Assembly: GCA_030842085.1 (NCBI GenBank)
Contig: JAUUSE010000006.1
Coordinates: 1 to 56,944 of the forward strand
Direction of reading: 5' to 3'
Source of the DNA: Timburyella sp030842085
GTDB lineage: Bacteria; Bacillota; Clostridia; Oscillospirales; Acutalibacteraceae
Length of the DNA stretch: 56,944 nucleotides
The translations under genes and the position numbers were made by a program. Shown piece after piece: positions 17,461 to 25,699 of the stretch. Under the pieces are notes generated by a model. It ran no database searches. It had not been told where the DNA came from and saw only the letters and a list, made by a program, of their open reading frames with translations. Position 1 is the first letter of the stretch; each line of letters opens with the position of its first letter.

Positions 17461-17922
17461 ATGCAGGCTGAATATATGGAGGCAGCGCTGTCCTTAGCGA
17501 GAGAAGCGGCAGCTGAAGGAGAGGTGCCGGTAGGCGCTGTAATAGTAAGCGATGGAAGGATAATATCGACTGGGCGAAATCGCCGTGAAAAGAGTCAGAA
17601 CGCGCTCACGCATGCGGAGATAGAAGCAATAAACGGTGCATGCAAAGCAATTGGGAGTTGGCGGCTTATAGACTGTGATATGTATGTAACACTTGAGCCA
17701 TGTCCTATGTGCGCCGGCGCGCTGATAAACTCGAGAATAAAAAGATTGTTTTTTGGTGCATATGATTCAAAAGCGGGATGCTGCGGCTCAGTTACGGACA
17801 TATTTTCTATGCCGTTTAATCATAAAGTTAAAGTAAAGGGCGGAATAATGGAAAAAGAATGCTCAGCTGAGCTTACCGAATTTTTTAGTAAGCTGAGGCA
17901 GCTGAAAAAGGGTAATATATAG
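17461..17922 (+). CDS. tadA: tRNA-specific adenosine-34 deaminase TadA
   Basis: 153 residues. TadA converts A34 of tRNA-Arg(ACG) to inosine. The zinc deaminase motifs are present: HAEIEAI (zinc His and proton-shuttle Glu) near residue 56 and PCPMCAGA (two zinc Cys) near 86. The C-terminus NHKVKVKGGIMEKEC is usual. The open frame begins at 17416 inside the CPBP gene, but the ATG at 17461, one base after that gene's stop, gives the family's normal length. No ribosome binding site is obvious, so translational coupling to the upstream stop is likely; ATG 17476 is an alternative. Confidence 0.93.
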   Translation: MQAEYMEAALSLAREAAAEGEVPVGAVIVSDGRIISTGRNRREKSQNALTHAEIEAINGACKAIGSWRLIDCDMYVTLEPCPMCAGALINSRIKRLFFGAYDSKAGCCGSVTDIFSMPFNHKVKVKGGIMEKECSAELTEFFSKLRQLKKGNI

Positions 17923-17923
17923 T

Positions 17924-17954
17924 AAAAACAGCCGGAGATTCCGGCTGTTTTTAT
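17924..17954 (+). terminator. Intrinsic terminator of the CPBP-tadA unit
   Basis: A 13-bp perfect stem, AAAAACAGCCGGA (17924-17936) with its complement at 17940-17952. The T run is inside the 3' arm. Confidence 0.9.
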
Positions 17955-18364
17955 ATGCAAAACCAAGCAGATTTATTAAGTGAATTTCAATATAGCTAGG
18001 GAAGTACGTTAAAATAGATAAATGATTATTTGGTATATGAAAAACATACAAATGCTTTGGCTAAACTTAGTATATAGACCAATGAGAAATGTTGAATGTA
18101 TCATAATATACAAAACATAATCTGAGGAAAATATAGGACAATAAAAGTAAAATTTATTTATTTGATTTTAATATAATTTTTGTAATTGACGAAAAATTTT
18201 AAATATGTATAATTTATATACAAGCGTCAAACACTTTAATAATTTATCTCGATTATTTTCACACAAAAGACATAAAAAATATATTTTTATTTAATTTATG
18301 CGCATTATAATTACAATTGTAAGTTAAAGAAAACCTAAAAATATTTAGAAAGGAATTATGCTTT
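17955..18364. other. Very AT-rich leader region of htrA
   Basis: About 410 bases with no gene. It contains the htrA promoter listed separately, leaving a leader of roughly 145 bases. No riboswitch motif recognised in the leader. Confidence 0.6.
18186..18213 (+). promoter_or_regulatory. Sigma-A promoter of htrA
   Basis: TTGACG (18186-18191) and TATAAT (18208-18213) with a 16-base spacer, in the correct orientation for htrA. Confidence 0.7.
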
Positions 18365-20032
18365 ATGGAGCAAAACAAAAATTTAAATGGTTTTAATCCA
18401 TTAGATAATAATTCAGATAACTTAGACAACAGCAAACCGAACGAGGAAGTTAACATGTCCGGTGAAAGCCAAAATAATCAAAATACTGATGTTGTTAAAT
18501 CGTATGATTCAGCGTCTGACCTTTCAAAATCTAATACTTATTCTCAGGCATCTTACGGCCAGACTGCTAATACTGCTCAAGGGGCCAATTCAAATACGCA
18601 TAATGCCTACGGTGCTGACGATAATTCATCTGCAGGAAGCCAGAAAAGCGGTAATTTGAATTTCGGCGGTCAGAGTTCTGATACAACGAATGCCAATAAT
18701 CAAAATTTCAGCGGCAATAATACTTATAACAGTCAGTATGGTCAGTATAATTCATTTACTGGTTCGGCCGCCAATGGACAGACTCAAAACCATGCAAATT
18801 CTTACACCCCTAATCAGAATAAATATGTACCGGGCGGCGGATACGGCAATTATTATGCATATCAGAATACCGCATATGCTGCGCCGCCTAAGAAGAAAGA
18901 AAAAAAATACGGTCTTGGCGCCGTTATCGCGACTGCGCTTGCCTGTTCAATTATAGTCAGCGGTGCTTCATCTGCCGCCATAATAGGATTTTACGGTACA
19001 TCTAATAATACTGCAAGCGGAGGAAATAAAACAACAACCATAAATGTCGACGAAACGGCATCTAATCTTGTTGAGGCTATTGCCGCTAAGTGCATTGACT
19101 CTGTCGTAGGTATAAAAACTACTTATTCTCTTAATCAGTTCTTTGGCAGCCAGCAGGCTTCAAGCGAGGGCTCGGGAGTTATATATTCTGCTGATGGCTA
19201 TATTATTACAAACTATCACGTAATAGCAGACACCTCCTCAAGTCTTCCATCAAATACTACAAGGACAATTGAAGTATATCTGAACAATTCTGACGAGCCA
19301 TACACTGCACAGGTTGTTGGCTATAATCAGTCGTGTGACCTTGCCGTGCTTAAAATAGAAGCTACGGGACTTACTCCAATAGAGTTTGCCGATTCAGATG
19401 ACCTTAAGGTCGGAGAAACTGCTGTTGCCATAGGCAGCCCTGGCGGAATTGACTTTATGAACAGCGTAAGTTCCGGTGTTGTTAGCGGCATAAACCGCTC
19501 TATCACTATAGAAAATATAGGGACTCTTACGCTTATACAAACAGACGCGGCCATTAACCCCGGTAATTCTGGCGGCGCGCTGGTGGACTCAGAGGGCAAG
19601 CTGATTGGCATAAACAATGTTAAAATAGCCGACAGCGATTATGAGGGCATGGGTTTTGCTATACCGTCAAATACCGTCGCTGAGGTTGTTACAAATATAA
19701 TTGAGAATAAAGATAGCGGACTTCCGTATCTCGGACTTCAAATTTATTCGAATTATACGCATGAAATGCTTCAGGAAATGGGATATCCAGACGGAGTTGT
19801 AATTGCCCAGATTGTCAGCGGCGGCCCATGTGATGGAGTAGGTCTGCAGGAGTATGACATTATCACTGAATTCAATGGCAACAAGATTGAGTCTTACCAG
19901 GATCTTGATAAATATAAGAATCAATGTAAGCCTGGCGATTCTGTTGAACTTACAGTTTACAGATATACTACCCAAAGTTATTTTAACGTTACTATAACAT
20001 TGGGGCAAACATCTAACGGAGCTGTTTCCTAA
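18365..20032 (+). CDS. htrA: HtrA/DegP-type membrane serine protease with PDZ domain
   Basis: 555 residues. The cytoplasmic N-terminus (1-175) is an unusually long Asn/Gln/Ser/Thr/Gly-rich tract with almost no hydrophobic residues. A Lys patch (PPKKKEKKYG) and one membrane helix (about 183-207) follow. The trypsin-like domain has His near 285 (NYHVIAD), Asp near 325 (SCDLAVL) and Ser near 401 (GNSGGAL). A PDZ domain fills the last 100 residues (GLPYLGLQIY, YDIITEFNGNKI). It degrades or refolds misfolded exported proteins on the outer face of the membrane. AAAGGA lies 10 bases before the ATG. The disordered N-terminus is much longer than in Bacillus HtrA/HtrB. Confidence 0.95.
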   Translation: MEQNKNLNGFNPLDNNSDNLDNSKPNEEVNMSGESQNNQNTDVVKSYDSASDLSKSNTYSQASYGQTANTAQGANSNTHNAYGADDNSSAGSQKSGNLNFGGQSSDTTNANNQNFSGNNTYNSQYGQYNSFTGSAANGQTQNHANSYTPNQNKYVPGGGYGNYYAYQNTAYAAPPKKKEKKYGLGAVIATALACSIIVSGASSAAIIGFYGTSNNTASGGNKTTTINVDETASNLVEAIAAKCIDSVVGIKTTYSLNQFFGSQQASSEGSGVIYSADGYIITNYHVIADTSSSLPSNTTRTIEVYLNNSDEPYTAQVVGYNQSCDLAVLKIEATGLTPIEFADSDDLKVGETAVAIGSPGGIDFMNSVSSGVVSGINRSITIENIGTLTLIQTDAAINPGNSGGALVDSEGKLIGINNVKIADSDYEGMGFAIPSNTVAEVVTNIIENKDSGLPYLGLQIYSNYTHEMLQEMGYPDGVVIAQIVSGGPCDGVGLQEYDIITEFNGNKIESYQDLDKYKNQCKPGDSVELTVYRYTTQSYFNVTITLGQTSNGAVS

Positions 20033-20066
20033 ATCTTTTTCATTATATTTAATCCCCTCACAAAAG

Positions 20067-20110
20067 TACTGCCGGAAAGCTAAAGAATTAGCTTTCCGGC
20101 AGTATCTGTT
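20067..20110 (+). terminator. Strong hairpin after htrA
   Basis: A 17-bp perfect stem (20067-20083 with 20088-20104, loop AGAA). Only a weak T-rich tail follows, but position and strength fit termination. Confidence 0.75.
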
Positions 20111-20448
20111 TATAGTGCTTTTTACATATGATATAGCTTATTACTTCTGATTTTTTAGAAAGAGCAAATTGGCTGCTCTATTATTTTTCCATATATAAAC
20201 GAGTACATATATCTCATAAGTCGACGATAAAAATATTTTTAAATATCTTGCGCGGCGATGAACTATCAATCAATAAAAATCTGCCAGTAAATCATTGTAT
20301 AAATAAAGGTAATTATTATACGTACCGGACTTATAAAATGAATATGTAGATTATATATGGCCTAATTTATCTGTTGCTGCGGTTTCTATTTATAACAAAT
20401 TTCCTCTCCCGCACTGAAAGCTGTAAATTTGTTTTACAAAGATGTCTA
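20111..20448. other. Convergent spacer between htrA and nagA
   Basis: About 340 AT-rich bases. No ORF with a ribosome binding site and no recognised motif. Confidence 0.55.
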
Positions 20449-20493
20449 TAAAAAACAGCTTTTACTGCATTTAATTACAGTAAAAGCTGTTTA
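20449..20493 (-). terminator. Intrinsic terminator of nagA
   Basis: A 15-bp perfect stem, AAACAGCTTTTACTG (20453-20467) with its complement at 20478-20492; on the minus strand a T run follows. Confidence 0.88.
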
Positions 20494-20511
20494 TATATGG
20501 TCAATATATAA

Positions 20512-21642
20512 TTACCTTACTTTTTTGCCGCCTATTATTACCATTTCTATATTCATATCATTGTCCATAACTAGTAAATCAGCGCGCTTGCCTTTAGCTA
20601 TAGAGCCAATTTCATCCTGACAACCGATTACCCGTGCCGGATTAGCAGTTGCCGCCTTAACTGCAGTTTCAAAAGGAATGCCAAAAGATACGCAGTTCTT
20701 AACACACTGATATACGTTTGTCGTAGAGCCTGCTAATGCACCACCTGGAGTGCGTGCAGCACCATCAACAACTATAACCGGGCTTCCGCCAAGCTCATAA
20801 TTGCCGTCCGGCATGCCGCTCGCTGACATGGCGTCAGAAATAAGGACAACCCTGTCATCGCCCAGTATTTTAAAGGTGGTACGTATTACGGCCGGGTGTA
20901 TATGTACCCCGTCGCATATAAGCTCTGCTGTCGGTTTCATCTCTGAATCAAATACTGCGCCGACAACGCCCGGCTCACGGTGTGTATATCCAGTCATGGC
21001 ATTATAAAGATGCGTCGCATGGCTCGCACCATTCTTATAAGCCTCTATTGCCGTATCATAATCTGACGACGTATGCGCTGTAGACAGTACATATTTGCCG
21101 CCGCTCATTTTCTTTATAAAATCAAGCGAGCCATCAAGTTCCGGTGCTAAATCTATCAGCTTTATCATTCCATTAGCACTCTTGTCCAGCTCTTCGACTT
21201 CTGCCGCTACTGGAGAATGCATTACATCCGGATCCTGAGCACCGCACTTTGATTTTGCAAAATATGGTCCTTCCATATTAATGCCAACTATCCTTGCGCC
21301 TTTAACACTGCCGGCATTGTCGCCGATGTTTTTCATTATAGCGTTAAGCTTGTCAATAGACAGTGACATTGTAGTAGCACAGAATGAAGTTATACCATGA
21401 TCTGCAAGATATTCTGAAATAGTATTAAGTGCTTCAGGCGTACCGTCGCAAGCGTCGGAACCATTGCTTCCATGTATATGGATGTCTATAAGACCCGGTA
21501 TTATTTTTTTGCCGGTAAGATCTATTTCATCATCACCAGAAAGATTTGCGCCGATATCCTCTATCTTATCTCCGGATATCTTTACATCCAGCTTTTCTAA
21601 CTGAAACTTGTCGTTTAAAACGACCGCATTTTTAAGTAGCAT
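20512..21642 (-). CDS. nagA: N-acetylglucosamine-6-phosphate deacetylase
   Basis: 376 residues, the normal length. It is an amidohydrolase-superfamily enzyme that removes acetate from GlcNAc-6-phosphate, the first step after uptake of GlcNAc or cell-wall recycling. Motifs: DIHIHGSNGSD (metal HxH), GINMEGPYF (metal Glu), LSTAHTSSDY, THLYNAM, ICDGVHIHP and LISDAMSASG (catalytic Asp). Ribosome binding site AAAGGGAGCG. It is monocistronic with its own terminator; no nagB or GlcNAc transporter is adjacent. The fructose-PTS phosphoryl carriers at 53-56 kb could in principle serve a GlcNAc EII elsewhere. Confidence 0.95.
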   Translation of the reverse strand: MLLKNAVVLNDKFQLEKLDVKISGDKIEDIGANLSGDDEIDLTGKKIIPGLIDIHIHGSNGSDACDGTPEALNTISEYLADHGITSFCATTMSLSIDKLNAIMKNIGDNAGSVKGARIVGINMEGPYFAKSKCGAQDPDVMHSPVAAEVEELDKSANGMIKLIDLAPELDGSLDFIKKMSGGKYVLSTAHTSSDYDTAIEAYKNGASHATHLYNAMTGYTHREPGVVGAVFDSEMKPTAELICDGVHIHPAVIRTTFKILGDDRVVLISDAMSASGMPDGNYELGGSPVIVVDGAARTPGGALAGSTTNVYQCVKNCVSFGIPFETAVKAATANPARVIGCQDEIGSIAKGKRADLLVMDNDMNIEMVIIGGKKVR

Positions 21643-21907
21643 ATATATCCGCTCCCTTTATTTATTTTATAGCAATAAAGCGACAGAATTAATTTTGATT
21701 ACTCCCACTCTACAGCTTATTTTTTACTATTATATCATCCTCAAAACCTTTTAACAAGTATAATGAGAGCCTATTTTAACATTTGTTGTATAGATTTTTA
21801 GCCTGTTTTTTTAGTATATATGCTTTTAATAAAACATACTTAGCGTAGAGCCAAAAAATATGATAAAATAGCATAAGCTTATAAAAACATCGAATTTCGG
21901 AGGATAT

Positions 21908-22387
21908 ATGTATAATATAAATATAATATGCATAGGCAAGTTAAAGGAAAAATATCTTGCAGAGGCATGTAAAGAGTATTCAAAAAGGCTTGGCGCCTAT
22001 TGTTCTTTAAAAATAATTGAATTAGATGAATGCCGCATAACCGGAAGTCATGAAGCGGATATACAATCTGCTGTTAAAAGCGAAAGCGAAAAAATTATAA
22101 AAAAAATACCCTCATCGTCCTTTACCATTGGAATGTTTGTTGACGGAAAACAAATGGATTCCAAAGTCTTCGCCAATAAGTTAAGCGAAACAGCGCTCAA
22201 TAAAAGCAGTACAATTAATTTTATAATAGGTGGGTCATACGGTCTGTCAGATGATGTCAGAAAAGTGTGCAATGAAACTATATCAATATCGCCCATGACT
22301 TTCCCTCATCAGCTATTTCGCATTATTTTACTTGAGCAGATATACCGTGCGTTTAATATATTAAACGGAGGCAGCTATCATAAATGA
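21908..22387 (+). CDS. rlmH: 23S rRNA pseudouridine-1915 N3-methyltransferase RlmH
   Basis: 159 residues, full-length SPOUT methyltransferase. The start INIICIGKLKEKYLAEACKEYSKRL is typical. The SAM-binding knot is visible as FIIGGSYGLSDDV and SISPMTFPHQLFRIILLEQIYRAFNI, and the C-terminal YHK closes the active site. It methylates the pseudouridine in helix 69 of 23S rRNA on assembled ribosomes. TTCGGAGG precedes the ATG. Single gene. Confidence 0.97.
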   Translation: MYNINIICIGKLKEKYLAEACKEYSKRLGAYCSLKIIELDECRITGSHEADIQSAVKSESEKIIKKIPSSSFTIGMFVDGKQMDSKVFANKLSETALNKSSTINFIIGGSYGLSDDVRKVCNETISISPMTFPHQLFRIILLEQIYRAFNILNGGSYHK

Positions 22388-23040
22388 TATTATTAAATGC
22401 TTAATTTGCTTTCCTGAGACGCCAAAGCCGTATTTAGATATAGCAAAAAGGTTCAATGAGGCAGTAAAAGCTGCTGATAGCGTGTAAATCAAATCAATTG
22501 GTAAAGCGTTCTAATAACATTCTTCCTTTAAAATTAGATTGGACGCCTATTTGAATATGGCTATTTTAAAAAGATATTATAATTTATATATTATAGTGCA
22601 TTATTACTGAGACGATTTTGGTAGCATAATCTACGATAAGTCGTTTGCAGCGCAGTTTGTTTTGATTCTATTTTAGCATAAATTGATAATGATTTCTATA
22701 ATGCTGCACGGTTAATTCAAATACAATTTTAATCTGTTTTTAGTTGGAAATGGTGAAAAGAGCAGTTAAAATTATAGATAGTTAATTACAAAGCGTGAAC
22801 TGACTTACGGCACAGAGTTGTTATAGCTTGAAAATGTCGGGGCTATAAACTGTTTGAATAATGTTGACTTTATAAAACAAATTAAGGGGAATTTTTAAAT
22901 TATATGCTTATTTAATCAAAATTTGAAATCGTCATTGCTTTATTATTCATACGTGTAATTGATAGGAATAATCTTATTTACACATAATGTTGATTAGCCA
23001 CTTTTGAATTAGGACAAATATTATTTTGACATTAATAAAA
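22388..23040. other. Spacer with a possible small-ORF remnant
   Basis: About 650 AT-rich bases. Just after rlmH one frame (roughly 22373-22486) reads as a protein-like segment (CFPETPKPYLDIAKRFNEA) ending in TAA, with GGAGG ahead but no ATG, GTG or TTG start, so it may be a decayed gene. The rest shows no gene or motif. Confidence 0.35.
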
Positions 23041-23090
23041 ATTGCCAAAGCATTAAGTGTTTTAAAACTTTTATGCTTTGGCCTTTTGTT
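23041..23090. terminator. Bidirectional intrinsic terminator
   Basis: GCCAAAGCAT (23044-23053) pairs with ATGCTTTGGC (23073-23082), with a short inner AAGT/ACTT stem. T runs flank it on both strands. It ends the minus-strand XRE gene. Confidence 0.85.
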
Positions 23091-23097
23091 TTTCGTA

Positions 23098-23478
23098 TTA
23101 ATCTAAAATGAGTTTTTCTGCAATTTTATAGCCATAAAATAATCGTTCAAGCATACTTTTTGTAAGCACCTTTCCGTCTAAGGTCACTTTTTCACACGAA
23201 AGCGCCTTGTCCTTTAATACAGCCATAGCACTATTAATTTCAATTTCTTTATTATTACACTCATATCCTAGCAATTCATTGGGGTGTATTTCAAATATAT
23301 GGCACATATTAAATATAACATCAAGTCCTGGCTCTCTTCTTCCTTGCTCATACATTCCTATAGCGCTTGTAGACATACCTACTTTTTCTGCCAGCTCTGT
23401 CTGAGTCATGCCATGGGACACCCTGAGAGATTTAAGGCGTTTTCCAAATTTTATTTGAGCACTAGTGTTGTTAGTCAT
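23098..23478 (-). CDS. XRE family (Cro/C1) transcriptional repressor
   Basis: 126 residues. The N-terminal helix-turn-helix (about 11-66: FGKRLKSLRVSHGMTQTELAEKVGMSTSAIGMYEQGRREP) is a classical SinR/C1-type domain. The C-terminal half (DKALSCEKVTLDGKVLTKSMLERLFYGYKIAEKL) is a small helical domain, perhaps for oligomerisation. The ribosome binding site lies in an unusual run of eight G. Its own promoter carries an inverted repeat in the spacer and a near copy lies before the divergent gene, so it most likely represses both. It has a prophage or mobile-element flavour. Confidence 0.9.
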   Translation of the reverse strand: MTNNTSAQIKFGKRLKSLRVSHGMTQTELAEKVGMSTSAIGMYEQGRREPGLDVIFNMCHIFEIHPNELLGYECNNKEIEINSAMAVLKDKALSCEKVTLDGKVLTKSMLERLFYGYKIAEKLILD

Positions 23479-23495
23479 ACAATCACCCCCCCTAT

Positions 23496-23524
23496 ATTTT
23501 ATTACACTAATAGTGTTATATCAA
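23496..23524 (-). promoter_or_regulatory. Promoter of the XRE gene with operator in the spacer
   Basis: On the minus strand TTGATA (23519-23524) and TAAAAT (23496-23501) are 17 bases apart. The spacer contains the perfect inverted repeat ACACTA-A-TAGTGT at 23504-23516, where a bound repressor would block polymerase. Confidence 0.7.
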
Positions 23525-23735
23525 CGATACTTTTGTTTTGTGTACCATTATAGTCTCATTGAGTGAATTTAAATCACAGACGTTTTATTTTTTTGTCAGC
23601 TTTTGTTGAACTTGCCCACTATACGTGATATTATTACGTTAGGGCGCGAAATTAATAGAAATTTTCCACAATTGGTATATAAACTGATTGCGTATTTCGC
23701 GCTGTACAGATGCAAAAATGTTAGTTTCGTGCTTC

Positions 23736-23757
23736 TAAAATAACACTATTTGTGTGA
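23736..23757 (+). promoter_or_regulatory. Second operator copy and -10 box before the divergent genes
   Basis: TAAAAT (23736-23741) could be a -10 box. Immediately behind it ACACTA-T-TTGTGT (23743-23755) matches the XRE operator with one mismatch. A clear -35 box is not visible. Confidence 0.55.
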
Positions 23758-23773
23758 TTAATGGAGGTTAATT

Positions 23774-24001
23774 ATGAATAAATTTTCTTTAAAAGAACTT
23801 GGAGCCCAGTATTTGCAGGAGTCTAACAATATCCGTGAAAGAATAAAAGTGCTTAAAGCTCAGCTTAATCTTTTACCAGATACTGAAAAGCAGGATTTAC
23901 TTATAAGAATTAATTCCCTCTATTCTTCTGCAAGAGATGCCAGGGACATCGGAAATTATCTCTTTAATTATTATGGTGACACAAATGAGAAGAATTATTA
24001 G
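23774..24001 (+). CDS. Small hypothetical coiled-coil protein
   Basis: 75 residues, hydrophilic, with a central helix (NIRERIKVLKAQLNLLPDTEKQDLLIRINSLYSSARDARDIG) that looks like a helical hairpin or coiled coil. No family recognised. Start ATG behind GGAGG. It overlaps the next gene by 17 bases, so the two are co-translated. Expression is probably controlled by the divergent XRE repressor. Proteins of this size precede sigma-like regulators in clostridial phage-like elements, but function is unknown. Confidence 0.7.
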   Translation: MNKFSLKELGAQYLQESNNIRERIKVLKAQLNLLPDTEKQDLLIRINSLYSSARDARDIGNYLFNYYGDTNEKNY

Positions 24002-24308
24002 TCTTAATAATTTTGAGGACGATTCCTACTCACTAAAAAAATATTTTTTTGAGCTTGGAGGTGATAATAAAACTTTTATAAAATATCTCAAAAAGGCCAT
24101 GCTTAAGGCCATCGACTGCGAGCTAAGCAGCCGTCAGGCTTTTGTTTTAAAAAAATATTATTTCGATAATCTATCGGTTACCGAAATATCAAATATTCTC
24201 GGTGTTAATAAGTCTACGGTTTCAAGAACATTAAAACGCTCGGTAGACATATTAAAAAAAGCCCTGAAATATGCTGCTTATGCATTAAGCCTTATTGAGA
24301 AAGAGTAA
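23985..24308 (+). CDS. Sigma-70 region-4-like HTH protein
   Basis: 107 residues. The C-terminal half is a sigma-70 region 4 helix-turn-helix (about 45-95: ELSSRQAFVLKKYYFDNLSVTEISNILGVNKSTVSRTLKRSVDILKKAL). Sigma region 2 is absent, so it is not a full sigma factor; it may be an anti-sigma-type or phage late-regulator protein. The ATG at 23985 follows GGTGAC and overlaps the previous gene. A longer frame from 23937 lacks a start signal. A strong terminator follows directly. Confidence 0.8.
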   Translation: MRRIISLNNFEDDSYSLKKYFFELGGDNKTFIKYLKKAMLKAIDCELSSRQAFVLKKYYFDNLSVTEISNILGVNKSTVSRTLKRSVDILKKALKYAAYALSLIEKE

Positions 24309-24312
24309 TATA

Positions 24313-24357
24313 AACTGGCAGGACAAGAAAAAATCTTGTCCTGCCAGTTTTTTTCTA
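24313..24357 (+). terminator. Strong intrinsic terminator of the XRE-controlled pair
   Basis: A 17-bp perfect stem (24313-24329 with 24335-24351) built on ACTGGCAGGACAAGA, then seven T. Confidence 0.93.
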
Positions 24358-24844
24358 CTTTTTATTTTTTAACAAAAACTCTCAATTTGTATACTCGTAA
24401 TTACTTGTGACGCCTTATTTATTCTTTGTTTAGCACCGATACACATATGGAATTTTGATTTAAGTCATGTAATTTAAATTGGCTTTAATACATTAGAATA
24501 TATAATTTGATTTGAGCATACGATGGACTATTAAGACATCTATCAGAAATATAACTCAAAAGTAGTTTTACATAAAACAAGGCAGGCTTACATTTTGAAT
24601 TTTGCTGCATGGATAATTAAATGTCTAGATTTCACTGAGTGTAAATTAATATAGGAGGCAGTATTTTCCTCGAGTTAATTTATATTATCGTCATGGGTAT
24701 TTAATATAAAAATTAAATCATTTTCGTTTGACATATATATACTTGTTTCGCCATTTTTCATCAAACTTTTCGCGGGTTCAGATCAGCAAGCATGTTTCGA
24801 ATAACATTTTGTGATAAAAGCTCCGTTATATTTAAATGCTATTA
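24358..24844. other. AT-rich spacer with one hairpin
   Basis: About 490 bases without a gene. A hairpin (TAAATTAA 24642-24649 with TTAATTTA 24675-24682, plus an inner GAGG/CCTC) hides a TAGGAGG that resembles a ribosome binding site, but no ORF follows. Confidence 0.5.
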
Positions 24845-25699
24845 TCAGATGCCTGCGATGGATTCAATTATTTGCTTAATGTCAGCATTAATACAGATTG
24901 ATTGCTTTTCAATGTCACGAGGGCAGATTGCTTCTCCGTAATTTATGCATGCGTAAACTGCGTTCGGATTTTCAGCTGTCATCTGCCAGAAAGGATACTT
25001 AATAATGACGGGGGTATTCATTCCCACGCCAAGTTCAATAAACAATATATTTAACCCCCTATGACGGCGTATAAAATCGTCATATCGATTTGCGGCGGCA
25101 TACCAGCCGTCATCTTGGACAAAAGTCATATCGCTGCGCAGGTTCATTGCCATTGGTTCGCCGCATACGGGACATTTAGGAATGAGCCCTGTGGGAATTT
25201 TCATGTTCTTTTGCTCGGTAACCATCTGTTTGACTTGCTTTTCATTATCATACGTCTTATTGTGGCACGGCCGCGAGCATTGCCATAGGCCGTAGTCACC
25301 TTGTGTATAAAACAAGCGTTTTTTGTCAAAACCAGCTTTTTGAAAGCAATGGTCTACATTTGTAGTAATGACAAAATAATCCTTATCACATACCAGATTG
25401 TATAAATTCTGATAAACATTGCATGGAGTATCCATATATCGGTTGACCAATATATACCGGCTCCAATAGGCCCAGTATTCCTCCAGCGTATCATATGGGT
25501 AAAAGCCACCTGAGTACATATCATGGAATCCATACTTTTTGTGAAAATCAGAAAAATATTTATAAAACCTTTCTCCGTCATACGAAAATCCGGCTGAGGC
25601 AGAAAGGCCGGCTCCTGCTCCAATCAATACAGCGTCCGCTTTGCCGAGGACTTCATGCAGTTGTTCGGCTTTGATTTTTTCATCGGTTATTTTTGTCAT
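24845..25699 (-). CDS. SirTM (class M sirtuin), protein ADP-ribosyltransferase
   Basis: 284 residues. SirTM enzymes use NAD to ADP-ribosylate protein rather than deacetylate it. Seen: the NAD-binding IGAGAGLSASAGF (about 27-39), TTNVDHCFQKAGF, then TQGDYGLWQCS, where ordinary sirtuins have the catalytic His motif; this Gln/Gly-Asp-Tyr form marks the M class. CPVCGEP is one Cys pair. The C-terminus carries ELGVGMNTPVIIKYPFW, the nucleotide-binding segment. It overlaps the macrodomain stop by one base (TAATG), so translation is coupled. In Staphylococcus and Streptococcus SirTM modifies lipoylated GcvH-L; no gcvH-L or lplA is present here, so the target is open. Confidence 0.88.
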   Translation of the reverse strand: MTKITDEKIKAEQLHEVLGKADAVLIGAGAGLSASAGFSYDGERFYKYFSDFHKKYGFHDMYSGGFYPYDTLEEYWAYWSRYILVNRYMDTPCNVYQNLYNLVCDKDYFVITTNVDHCFQKAGFDKKRLFYTQGDYGLWQCSRPCHNKTYDNEKQVKQMVTEQKNMKIPTGLIPKCPVCGEPMAMNLRSDMTFVQDDGWYAAANRYDDFIRRHRGLNILFIELGVGMNTPVIIKYPFWQMTAENPNAVYACINYGEAICPRDIEKQSICINADIKQIIESIAGI

